Shown here piece by piece: positions 7,337 through 13,741 of a DNA stretch of 18,014 bases. This stretch comes from Erysipelotrichaceae bacterium (GTDB taxonomy: Bacteria > Bacillota_I > Bacilli_A > Erysipelotrichales > Erysipelotrichaceae): positions 1-18,014 of the forward strand of contig JANJWY010000010.1 of NCBI GenBank assembly GCA_024709285.1, in the 5' to 3' direction. Position 1 is the first letter of the stretch. The number at the start of each line of letters is the position of its first letter. A model generated the notes under the pieces. It was given only the letters and a program-made list of their open reading frames with translations, was not told the origin of the DNA and searched no databases. The position numbers were made by a program, and so were the translations under genes.

Positions 7337-7385
7337 GTGAAAGTTTTAAAGATGAACGATGTTTCACAAACTAAGTGAATTTCAC
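7337..7385. repeat. Cluster of GTGAA / TTCAC half-sites upstream of hppA
   Basis: GTGAAA at 7337-7342, TTTCAC at 7362-7367 and the palindrome GTGAA-T-TTCAC at 7375-7385 lie upstream of the candidate hppA -10. TTCAC and GTGAA at 7363-7379 also form an inverted pair with a 7-bp spacer. They could be binding sites for an unidentified regulator. The rest of the roughly 320-bp divergent region between the peptidase gene and hppA shows only the two promoters, a small TTGGT/ACCAA hairpin near 7317-7330 and the hppA leader. Confidence 0.4.
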
Positions 7386-7415
7386 ATCTTTTGTGTAGAA
7401 CAGTCTATGGACTTC

Positions 7416-7424
7416 TGATAAAAT
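7416..7424 (+). promoter_or_regulatory. Candidate hppA promoter (extended -10)
   Basis: TGA-TAAAAT at 7416-7424 is an extended -10 element about 95 bp before the hppA start; the -35 region is poor. The leader contains a small GC-rich stem (GCGG/CCGC) around 7469-7481. Confidence 0.45.
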
Positions 7425-7519
7425 AGTACTCAGAGAGTATCTCGTTGACATAGATCACCTCAGGGTTCGCGGTGCGTCCGCAAAATTATGTAATGGCAGT
7501 TGAATGTCGAGGAGGAAAA

Positions 7520-9544
7520 ATGGATTTACTATTTGTAGGAGTTATTGTTGTTGGCATTGTAGCTTTGCTCTTTGCGGTTTACCTTAGCGTAATGGTTGTA
7601 AAAGCCGAGAAGGGAAACCCAAGGATGCAAGAGATTGCAGGATTTATCCATAATGGAGCCATGGCGTTTCTCGAAAGCGAGTACAAGTATCTGAGCATTT
7701 TTGCGGCTTTAGTTACGGTTACTCTGGCTTTTGCTATAAACATTGAGACAGCTGTGGCTTTTGTTTTGGGAGCCATGTTGTCGATGTTGGCTGGTTTCTT
7801 TGGCATGAAGATTGCAACTCAGGCCAATGTCAAGACGGCGCAAGCCGCAAGGACGAGTCAGAAGAAGGCGTTAACGATCGCTTTTTCTGGCGGTGCGGTG
7901 ATGGGGATGTCGGTTGTCGGACTTGGAATCGTCGGATTAGGCATACTGCTCATGTTGTTTAGCGGTGACGTTTTGAATATGACCGGTTTTGGTTTAGGAG
8001 CTTCTTCCATTGCTTTGTTTGCGCGGGTCGGCGGTGGTATTTATACTAAAGCTGCCGATGTCGGTGCGGATTTGGTTGGTAAAATGGAAGCAGGCATTCC
8101 GGAAGATGACCCAAGAAATCCAGCAGTCATTGCGGATAATGTCGGCGATAATGTCGGTGATGTTGCCGGAATGGGAGCAGATTTGTTTGAATCTTATGTC
8201 GGATCGATCATATCGGCAATTACACTGGGTTCAATCGTATTCGGTCGCAACGGTGCCTTATTTCCATTAGTGCTGGCTGCCATCGGTATCGTTTCTTCGA
8301 TTATCGGGATTATCATCGTCCGAGCCTCCCATAATCCCAATGCGCAACGCGTATTGAATTTGGGAACGTATGCCGCCGGAATCTTCGTGTTGATTGCTAC
8401 TTGGATATTGAGTGATATCGTTTTTGGCAACTCGTTGGCTTTCTATCCGGTTGCGGCAGGACTGCTGGTAGGCGTATTGATCGGTATGACAACTGAACTG
8501 TTTACTTCAGCGGAATTTGCACGGGTCCAACGAATCGCTTATGAATCGATGTCAGGTTCGGCGACCAATATCATCGCGGGATTGGGAGAAGGTATGTTTT
8601 CCACCATGCCGCCGACGATTTTCATCGTAATCGGAATTATTGTTTCATATTATGTCATGGGCGGAGCACAGAATCCGACCATGGGTTTATATGGTATCGC
8701 TTTATCTGCCGTTGGAATGTTGTCTACGACCGGGATTACGGTTGCGGTTGATGCTTATGGTCCGATTGCGGATAATGCCGGTGGTATTGCCCAGATGGCA
8801 AATTTACCGCCGGAAGTCAGAGAAATTACAGATAAACTGGATTCTGTCGGTAATACGACTGCGGCTATCGGAAAAGGTTTTGCGATTGGCTCTGCTGCGC
8901 TGACGTCCTTGGCTTTATTTGCAGCTTATGCCGAAGCAGTAAAAATGACGAGCATCAATCTGCTCAATCCGTTAAGTCTTATCGGATTGATGATTGGTGG
9001 TATGTTGCCCTTTCTGTTCAGTGCACTGACGTTAAAATCTGTCTCCAAAGCGGCGAATGAAATGGTTATCGAAGTACGTCGCCAGTTTAAGGAAATTCCG
9101 GGAATCATGGAAGGTACGACATTGCCAGAGTATGAAAAGTGTGTGCAGATTTCTACGAAGGCTGCTTTAAAAGAAATGATTCTTCCCGGCGTATTGGCAA
9201 TCGTTGTGCCAATCGTCGTTGGCTTGTTGTTTGGGGTTGAGACGTTGGGTGGTTTGATTGCCGGAACGATTATAACAGGAGTCTTGCTGGCCATCATGAT
9301 GTCGAATGCCGGTGGTGCTTGGGATAATGCGAAGAAGTATATTGAGTCAGGCGTTCATGGCGGTAAGGGCAGTTTTGCTCATAATGCCGGTATCGTCGGC
9401 GATACGGTGGGCGATCCGTTTAAAGACACGGCCGGTCCGGCAATGAACATTCTGATCAAACTGATGTCGATCGTTGCCTTGGTGTTTGCTCCATTGATCC
9501 TTCAGTATGGTTCAATCATCTTTAAACTGTTAGGTATAGAATAA
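7520..9544 (+). CDS. hppA: Membrane-bound pyrophosphatase, K+-dependent, probably Na+-pumping
   Basis: 674 aa, a many-spanning integral membrane enzyme that hydrolyses pyrophosphate to pump ions. The ATG at 7520 is chosen for GAGGAGG just upstream; an in-frame GTG at 7472 is weaker. Family signatures are intact: DVGADLVGKME (180-190), ADNVGDNVGDVAG (205-217), SNAGGAWDNAKKYIESG (595-611) and GDTVGDPFKDTAGPAMN (627-643). GNTTAAIGKG (444-453) has Ala and Gly where K+-independent enzymes have Lys and Thr, the known mark of K+-dependence. FESY after ADL puts a glutamate (E224) at the position found in Na+-transporting members, so Na+ pumping is inferred; some relatives move both Na+ and H+. Monocistronic, with a strong terminator. 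PPi recycling as an energy-saving step suits an anaerobe. Confidence 0.93.
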   Translation: MDLLFVGVIVVGIVALLFAVYLSVMVVKAEKGNPRMQEIAGFIHNGAMAFLESEYKYLSIFAALVTVTLAFAINIETAVAFVLGAMLSMLAGFFGMKIATQANVKTAQAARTSQKKALTIAFSGGAVMGMSVVGLGIVGLGILLMLFSGDVLNMTGFGLGASSIALFARVGGGIYTKAADVGADLVGKMEAGIPEDDPRNPAVIADNVGDNVGDVAGMGADLFESYVGSIISAITLGSIVFGRNGALFPLVLAAIGIVSSIIGIIIVRASHNPNAQRVLNLGTYAAGIFVLIATWILSDIVFGNSLAFYPVAAGLLVGVLIGMTTELFTSAEFARVQRIAYESMSGSATNIIAGLGEGMFSTMPPTIFIVIGIIVSYYVMGGAQNPTMGLYGIALSAVGMLSTTGITVAVDAYGPIADNAGGIAQMANLPPEVREITDKLDSVGNTTAAIGKGFAIGSAALTSLALFAAYAEAVKMTSINLLNPLSLIGLMIGGMLPFLFSALTLKSVSKAANEMVIEVRRQFKEIPGIMEGTTLPEYEKCVQISTKAALKEMILPGVLAIVVPIVVGLLFGVETLGGLIAGTIITGVLLAIMMSNAGGAWDNAKKYIESGVHGGKGSFAHNAGIVGDTVGDPFKDTAGPAMNILIKLMSIVALVFAPLILQYGSIIFKLLGIE

Positions 9545-9557
9545 AAATCTTGTAACA

Positions 9558-9580
9558 AAAAACTGCCATCGGCAGTTTTT
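9558..9580. terminator. Bidirectional intrinsic terminator between hppA and the Ldh_2 gene
   Basis: A perfect 10-bp stem, AAAAACTGCC / GGCAGTTTTT, with a 3-base loop. Runs of A and T on both sides let it serve both converging genes. Confidence 0.9.
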
Positions 9581-9583
9581 AAT

Positions 9584-10663
9584 TTAACAATATGACCCGA
9601 AATCTAAACCTGCTTCATCAGCAATTTTTCTTAAGTCTCCTAATGTCTTGTCACTGAGCACTAATCCATCCGCTTTCCTGCGAAGAAACGATTCAGCCTC
9701 TTTTTCGCCATGCGTATAAATTCGATTTTGATCATTAGACTTACTTGAATTACGGATTTCATTCAAATAGTTTTCAAAATGCCTTTGAATAGCGGCTGAA
9801 TTGCCAAAAATCTTAGGGTCGATGACCATAAAGAAGTGACATACGCCTGCTTCCCCTTCTTTTTCTTCAACATGGTTGGAAGTAGTTCCTAGGGATATGA
9901 TTGATGACAGAATTTCGACGATCATTGAGAATCCGTAACCCTTATGACTTCCCATTTCTTCACTCCCGCCACCCAACGGATGTAATCCCGATGCTCCGCT
10001 AAAAATACTCTTCAGTACTTCTTTCGGATTTGATTCATCAAATCCCTCACTGTTTAATCCCCATCCCAGTGGAATCGGTTTGCTCAGTTGATCATACACT
10101 TCGATTTTACCTACAGATACGACGGATGTCGCGCTGTCAAAAAGAAACGGATGTGAAGTTGCGGGGAAACTGAATGCAATGGGATTGGTTCCTAACATAG
10201 GATCTTTCCCGTGAGTCGGTACAACTGCGGCCAAAGAGTTGGTCATGGAAATCCCAATCATTCCCTCATTGCTTGCCATCAGTGAGTAATAACCGGCGAT
10301 GCCGTAGTGATTGGAGTTTCGCACCGTAACCATGGCAACACCGGATATCTTCGCTTTTTCTATAGCAATATTCATCGCAAACCTTGAAACCAGTTGTCCC
10401 ATACCCTTTTTACCGTCAATTACTGCGGATACGGGTGTCTGAAAAACGATTTCCGGTTGGGATCGTATATCAATATATCCAGAATGCAATTGTTGGATAT
10501 ACATTTTAAGGCGGTTGATGCCATGGGAGTCAATGCCGAAAAGATCGGACAGGATAATAACATCACTGATGATAGTGCTGTCTTTCTTGTTGAATCCAAG
10601 TCGTTGGAAAGTTTCTTCACAAAACTTCCTAAGTCGTTCTGCTTTTATTACTATAGATTTCAT
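9584..10663 (-). CDS. Malate/L-lactate dehydrogenase family (Ldh_2) oxidoreductase
   Basis: 359 aa, the usual size. The family contains NAD(P)H-dependent 2-oxoacid reductases (malate, L-lactate, ureidoglycolate, diketogulonate and related), structurally distinct from classical Rossmann LDH/MDH. Visible marks: GIDSHGINRL with the conserved H47 and R51 (43-52), VRNSNHYG with H119 (114-121), LGTNPIAFSFP (157-167) and SHKGYGFSM (239-247). The substrate cannot be told from sequence. The ATG at 10661-10663 has AGAGGG upstream. A promoter (TTTACA, 17 bp, TAATGT) lies just above, overlapped by a palindrome at 10719-10732. Monocistronic; convergent with hppA, sharing its terminator. Confidence 0.88.
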   Translation of the reverse strand: MKSIVIKAERLRKFCEETFQRLGFNKKDSTIISDVIILSDLFGIDSHGINRLKMYIQQLHSGYIDIRSQPEIVFQTPVSAVIDGKKGMGQLVSRFAMNIAIEKAKISGVAMVTVRNSNHYGIAGYYSLMASNEGMIGISMTNSLAAVVPTHGKDPMLGTNPIAFSFPATSHPFLFDSATSVVSVGKIEVYDQLSKPIPLGWGLNSEGFDESNPKEVLKSIFSGASGLHPLGGGSEEMGSHKGYGFSMIVEILSSIISLGTTSNHVEEKEGEAGVCHFFMVIDPKIFGNSAAIQRHFENYLNEIRNSSKSNDQNRIYTHGEKEAESFLRRKADGLVLSDKTLGDLRKIADEAGLDFGSYC

Positions 10664-10698
10664 CGGATTCCCTCTTTATCAATATGGATAATGTGGAT

Positions 10699-10732
10699 AC
10701 ATTACCACACCCCAGAATCTTTGTAAACAAAG
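10699..10732 (-). promoter_or_regulatory. Promoter and candidate operator of the Ldh_2 gene
   Basis: TTTACA (10722-10727), a 17-bp spacer and TAATGT (10699-10704) on the minus strand. The -35 lies inside an inverted repeat, CTTTGT-AA-ACAAAG (10719-10732), so a bound protein there would block RNA polymerase. Confidence 0.5.
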
Positions 10733-10734
10733 TC

Positions 10735-10757
10735 AAAACCTGCTTTCGCAGGCTTTT
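10735..10757 (-). terminator. Intrinsic terminator of the small Gly-rich membrane protein gene
   Basis: CCTGC / GCAGG stem with a four-base loop, extended by A-U pairs (10735-10743 with 10748-10757). It overlaps the stop codon at 10756-10758; the U-tail on the minus strand is short. Confidence 0.7.
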
Positions 10758-10983
10758 AGTCATTAATCGATTTCTTTCCTAAGATAGTACCGATGGGGAC
10801 AAAAATAATTAATCCGATCAGTATCCCAAGGTTTGCACCTAGTTCATAACCGGTACTGCCAAACATGGTTACTTTGCTCAGAAAATTGCCTCCAATAAAC
10901 ATTCCCAACAGTCCACCTATGAAAAATCCAACCAAAGCCCCCAAGACGGCTCCGACGATACCCATGAAATTTCGTTTCTTCAT
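10756..10983 (-). CDS. Small glycine-rich membrane protein, unrecognised
   Basis: 75 aa. Two hydrophobic stretches (about 8-32 and 45-68) are rich in glycine spaced three to four residues apart (GxxxG-like), as in tightly packing or oligomerising helices. A short basic N-terminus (KKR) and a basic C-terminal KK flank them, so the two ends probably face the cytoplasm. No function is recognised. GGAGGAG sits 4 bases before the ATG, and a TGT-TATACT extended -10 is at 11013-11021. The gene is divergent from a membrane zinc-ribbon protein, and both promoters flank the same inverted repeat, hinting at shared control. The strong ribosome site and promoter argue that it is real. Confidence 0.75.
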   Translation of the reverse strand: MKKRNFMGIVGAVLGALVGFFIGGLLGMFIGGNFLSKVTMFGSTGYELGANLGILIGLIIFVPIGTILGKKSIND

Positions 10984-11012
10984 CGTACTCCTCCACGGAT
11001 CTGGTTAATTTC

Positions 11013-11021
11013 AGTATAACA
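11013..11021 (-). promoter_or_regulatory. Extended -10 promoter of the small Gly-rich membrane protein gene
   Basis: TGT-TATACT on the minus strand, about 30 bp upstream of the ATG; no clear -35 hexamer. Confidence 0.5.
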
Positions 11022-11048
11022 CTTATAGAAAACTTTGCATGACGGTTA

Positions 11049-11066
11049 TGTGAAAATTACCTCACA
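11049..11066. promoter_or_regulatory. Inverted repeat TGTGA-N8-TCACA between divergent promoters
   Basis: Perfect 5-bp arms (TGTGA 11049-11053, TCACA 11062-11066) separated by 8 bp, lying upstream of both divergent promoters. The arms resemble Rex or CRP half-sites, but those have a 6-bp spacing, so the regulator is unknown. Confidence 0.4.
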
Positions 11067-11079
11067 ATTTTTTTCTGAG

Positions 11080-11107
11080 TTTACACTTGGAGTTTTCATG
11101 TTAAAAT
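11080..11107 (+). promoter_or_regulatory. Promoter of the zinc-ribbon membrane protein gene
   Basis: TTTACA (11080-11085), a 16-bp spacer and TAAAAT (11102-11107) with TGT in front, making an extended -10. It starts transcription about 20 bp before the ribosome site. Confidence 0.65.
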
Positions 11108-11133
11108 ATATACAATAACTTGGGGGTATGATG

Positions 11134-11586
11134 ATGAATCAAAATAAAAATTCGAATAATCAGATTTCTCGTGGGCGTAAAGCACTTTTTTATGCGGGAA
11201 GAATAATGATGGGCATTGGTCTTGTGCTTTTTCTATCCGTATTTGTTAATGTCGCATTTTCCGATCCTTGGCAATTGGTGGATTCTAATCCGATGGGTCC
11301 GGGTATCGTGGGTTTCATTATGATATTTGTCGGAACATTGATTTCCAGTGTCGGAGCTGCCGGGAAGGCAGGTTCAGGTATGATTTTGGATCCTGAGCAG
11401 GCACGCGAAGATTTAAAACCGTTTGCCCGGCAGGCCGGTGGAATGTTGAGCGATGCTTTAGATGCTGCTGACATCAAGGAGCACTTAGCCGCTGCAAAAG
11501 AAATTGTCAAAGTCCGTTGCCGCAGCTGTGGTGAACTCAATGATGAAGATTCCACTTTCTGTAAGAAATGCGGAGAACGAATGTAG
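11134..11586 (+). CDS. Membrane protein with C-terminal zinc ribbon
   Basis: 150 aa from the third of three consecutive ATG codons (11128, 11131, 11134), chosen because the GGGGG ribosome site at 11122-11126 is 7 bases from it and only 1 base from the first. Layout: polar, Asn-rich N-terminus; two membrane helices (about 18-42 and 56-77); an amphipathic acidic/Ala-rich region (85-125); and a C-terminal zinc ribbon, CRSCG...CKKCG, with C129, C132, C143 and C146. Such C-terminal zinc ribbons occur on many Firmicutes membrane proteins of unknown role; no specific function is recognised. It converges on the next gene with no base between the two stop codons, and its terminator lies inside that gene. 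Confidence 0.78.
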   Translation: MNQNKNSNNQISRGRKALFYAGRIMMGIGLVLFLSVFVNVAFSDPWQLVDSNPMGPGIVGFIMIFVGTLISSVGAAGKAGSGMILDPEQAREDLKPFARQAGGMLSDALDAADIKEHLAAAKEIVKVRCRSCGELNDEDSTFCKKCGERM

Positions 11587-12297
11587 TTAATTTGATATCG
11601 TATAGAATATGCCATCGCCGAACACTCCGGCGATTTTTTCATTTACAAACAATACTTGAATTTTCGTATTTACTTTCATCGGACAAACAAAAGGTACAGT
11701 CAAATCCAACGATACACTTCCGGAAGTGACCGGTAATATCGTCGTGTGTGCATGATTCATTTCCCAAGGTTGCGATGAGCGGATTATCTGCGTTTCAACA
11801 CGGGGAATGCCAGTAACTTTACAGTGTATCGGTATGCCATACTCCCTTGAGAAAATGGGAGCAGTCTCGAATTCTTCTGTCTCAATAATAATTTCATGGT
11901 TCTCTGAGAATATCAGATGATTACCATCAATTAAAATGTAGCCATCAAAATCAAATCGGGAAAGCCGCAGGTAATCTTCCATCAAAACGCTTCGAGACAA
12001 CATGTGATGTCGGATGAGAAAGTGCTCATTATAGTAACCAAACGGAGAATACTCATTGCGCCAAATATCTTTTAAAACAATTTCAAATTTTTCAGTTTTG
12101 ATAGAACCAAAGACAGTCGTGCAATCAAGAGAATAGGCAATGATATTACTGATTTTCTCATAATCAATATCCATCGGTTCTAAGCGCTGATTCGTCAGTC
12201 CGACCATGAAAATCATGGAATTGGGATGATCGATAGTAAAGCGATTGGCCAGAACTCCGATGGGACGACCTTGTTGGTCAATAACGTTGAATGGCAT
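11587..12297 (-). CDS. Protein of unknown function
   Basis: 236 aa. The ATG at 12295-12297 is chosen for AAGGAGG 5 bases upstream; an in-frame ATG at 12313-12315 has none. I do not recognise the family. It looks soluble, with no signal peptide or membrane helix. It is rich in alternating hydrophobic/polar strands (for example 26-34, 118-141, 156-171 and 194-232), suggesting a mainly beta fold. Features include GLTNQRLEP (33-41), several aromatic-acidic patches (DYLRLSRFDFDGY, 108-120) and a hydrophobic C-terminal strand pair ending GVFGDGIFYT. Only three Cys, with no metal-type spacing. It has a strong promoter and ribosome site and is divergent from an SDR gene. The last 50 bp double as the terminator of the convergent gene. 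Confidence 0.75.
   Translation of the reverse strand: MPFNVIDQQGRPIGVLANRFTIDHPNSMIFMVGLTNQRLEPMDIDYEKISNIIAYSLDCTTVFGSIKTEKFEIVLKDIWRNEYSPFGYYNEHFLIRHHMLSRSVLMEDYLRLSRFDFDGYILIDGNHLIFSENHEIIIETEEFETAPIFSREYGIPIHCKVTGIPRVETQIIRSSQPWEMNHAHTTILPVTSGSVSLDLTVPFVCPMKVNTKIQVLFVNEKIAGVFGDGIFYTISN
11614..11639 (+). terminator. Intrinsic terminator of the zinc-ribbon gene, inside the convergent gene
   Basis: A 7-bp perfect stem, ATCGCCG (11614-11620) / CGGCGAT (11628-11634), with a 7-base loop and a T6 run on the plus strand. It lies within the 3' coding end of the unknown minus-strand gene (the KIAGVFGDG codons). Confidence 0.75.
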
Positions 12298-12323
12298 AAT
12301 AACCTCCTTAAACAAGTAATTTC

Positions 12324-12352
12324 ATTGTACTTAAGAACTAGACATGTTTCAA
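12324..12352 (-). promoter_or_regulatory. Promoter of the unknown 236-aa protein gene
   Basis: TTGAAA (12347-12352), a 17-bp spacer and TACAAT (12324-12329) on the minus strand, about 25 bp above the start codon. One of the best sigma-A-type matches in the window. Confidence 0.7.
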
Positions 12353-12429
12353 CCTTTCTGGCAAATCATTAAAGATTTCTGAACAAGTGGACATGCAATT
12401 ATCTTCTTTGAAGAATACAGGCATGAAAT

Positions 12430-12458
12430 TTGCTCTAACTTGTGAGTCATGGTACGAT
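12430..12458 (+). promoter_or_regulatory. Promoter of the SDR gene
   Basis: TTGCTC (12430-12435), a 17-bp spacer and TACGAT (12453-12458) with TGG in front, making an extended -10. About 35 bp before the start codon. A TCTTC/GAAGA inverted repeat (12402-12414) lies upstream. Confidence 0.5.
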
Positions 12459-12492
12459 GTTAACAAATTAAGAACAGTGTACAGGAGGAATT

Positions 12493-13299
12493 ATGCAAGT
12501 AAATGAAAAAGTTTTTGTTGTTACCGGAGGAGGTAACGGTATCGGTCGCGCTGTGGTTTTGAATCTTTTGGACAAAGGTGCGAAAGTTGTTGCGGTTGAT
12601 ATCAATCCGGATGCTTTGGCAGATACGAAAAGTCTTGCCGCAAATTCCAGTGACCGTTTGCGTGTCTTTATCGCAAATATAAGCAAGCGGGATGAGGTAG
12701 AAAAAATTCCTTCGTTTGTCATCAGTGAATTTGGCGCAGTCGATGGAATTGTAAATGTGGCCGGCATCATTCAGCCGTTTGTCACAGTCAATGATATGGA
12801 TTATGATCGGATAGAACGAGTGTTTAATGTGAATTTCTATGGTACTCTTTACATGTGCAAAGCCTTTATCCCTCATCTGATGTCACGTCCACAAGCTCAT
12901 ATCCTCAATGTTTCAAGTATGGGCGGTTTCGTTCCGGTTCCCGGACAAACGATTTACGGAGCTTCCAAAGCTGCGGTCAAACTGCTGACCGAAGGATTAA
13001 AGTCGGAGTTGATGGATACCAACATTGGTGTCAGTGTCGTATTTCCGGGTGGAGTGGCGACGGAAATCACGAAGAATTCCGGAGTAGAAACGCGGTTTTC
13101 CGCAAATGTGGATACTTCAAAAATAAAAGTGCTGACCCCACAGGAAGCGGCGGATATCATTGTTAATGCAATAGAGAGTAATCTCTATCATGTATATGCG
13201 GGCAGTGATTCGAAGATGCTTAACTTTATGAATCGGTTGAGTCCAAAACGGGCGGCATTGATGATTGCTGAACAGTTGAAATCACTGATGGGTTACTAA
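12493..13299 (+). CDS. Short-chain dehydrogenase/reductase (classical SDR)
   Basis: 268 aa, typical for classical SDRs: cytosolic NAD(P)-dependent alcohol/ketone oxidoreductases. Rossmann glycine motif TGGGNGIG (11-18); D36 at the end of beta-2 suggests preference for NAD(H) over NADP(H); NVAG (88-91); N114 in FNVNFYG; the catalytic Ser in NVSSMGG (141/142); Y155 and K159 in YGASK. The C-terminal 30 residues are basic and hydrophobic, including PKRAALMIAEQ, perhaps membrane- or substrate-contacting. The ATG at 12493 has AGGAGGA upstream. No neighbour reveals the substrate. Monocistronic, with a bidirectional terminator right after the stop. Confidence 0.9.
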   Translation: MQVNEKVFVVTGGGNGIGRAVVLNLLDKGAKVVAVDINPDALADTKSLAANSSDRLRVFIANISKRDEVEKIPSFVISEFGAVDGIVNVAGIIQPFVTVNDMDYDRIERVFNVNFYGTLYMCKAFIPHLMSRPQAHILNVSSMGGFVPVPGQTIYGASKAAVKLLTEGLKSELMDTNIGVSVVFPGGVATEITKNSGVETRFSANVDTSKIKVLTPQEAADIIVNAIESNLYHVYAGSDSKMLNFMNRLSPKRAALMIAEQLKSLMGY

Positions 13300-13301
13300 G
13301 A

Positions 13302-13326
13302 AACGTCCTTGCGGACGTTCTTTTTA
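13302..13326. terminator. Bidirectional intrinsic terminator between the SDR and SRPBCC genes
   Basis: Stem AACGTCC / GGACGTT (13302-13308, 13313-13319) with a four-base loop. A U-run follows on the plus strand and a shorter one on the minus strand, serving both convergent genes. Confidence 0.8.
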
Positions 13327-13740
13327 TAGGGATTCAGTATACTTCTTAAAATTATCCAAAATGGCTTGCCATCCCATTCGTTGCAGTTCTTCGGAATTTT
13401 CATCTTCGATCTCAAAGGTTTCCTGAAGATGAACACCATTTTCACTTTGTTCAAAACTGACCCAAACCCTGCGGTCATCATCAAGCAGTGTCACGATTTT
13501 TTTGTGTTCAATGATTTCTTCGAATTTCCCGCTGAAATCAAATGAAACACTTCCATCTTTGGCGGCCATCGTATAGACAAAGTGACCGCCTTCACGTACG
13601 TCATTGATGGCTTTGGGCGTATGCCAGTCATCCGATGCGGCATTCCATTTCTCTACATGTCTTGGCTCAAGCCAACTCTTCCACACAACGTCCAGCGAAG
13701 CTTGTATCGTTGTCTGAACCGTTACACTTTTTCTTTTCAT
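13324..13740 (-). CDS. SRPBCC / AHSA1-like domain protein
   Basis: 138 aa, one START-like (Bet v 1) fold domain of the AHSA1 type: a small-molecule-binding cavity protein whose role varies. Visible pattern: the N-terminal strand TVQTTIQAS, VWKSWLEPRHVEKW (19-32), the DVREGGHFVYTM strand pair (48-59), and a C-terminal helix starting MGWQAILDNFKKY (122-134). The ATG at 13738-13740 is chosen because AAAAGGAG lies 6 bases upstream, within the end of the preceding gene; only 1 bp separates that gene's stop from this ATG, so translation is likely coupled. It pairs with a VOC/PhnB-like protein, a combination common in Firmicutes. Ligand unknown. Confidence 0.85.
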   Translation of the reverse strand: MKRKSVTVQTTIQASLDVVWKSWLEPRHVEKWNAASDDWHTPKAINDVREGGHFVYTMAAKDGSVSFDFSGKFEEIIEHKKIVTLLDDDRRVWVSFEQSENGVHLQETFEIEDENSEELQRMGWQAILDNFKKYTESL

Positions 13741-13741
13741 A

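Noticed and set aside
7351..7377. Short upstream ORF (ATG AAC GAT ...) in the hppA upstream region as a leader peptide
   Set aside because: Eight codons, no ribosome site, and it lies before the likely transcription start.
7472..7519. GTG start of hppA giving 16 extra residues
   Set aside because: The extra residues are polar and unlike the family N-terminus; ATG 7520 has GAGGAGG directly upstream and begins the first membrane helix.
11046..11068. Rex or CRP binding site
   Set aside because: The TGTGA/TCACA arms are right, but the 8-bp spacer does not fit the 6-bp spacing of Rex or CRP sites; kept only as an unnamed inverted repeat.
12460..12876. Long open frames antisense to the SDR gene
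   Set aside because: They lie opposite a clear SDR with all catalytic motifs and lack ribosome sites; typical codon-bias shadows. The same holds for frames opposite korA, hppA, the M23 gene and the VOC gene.
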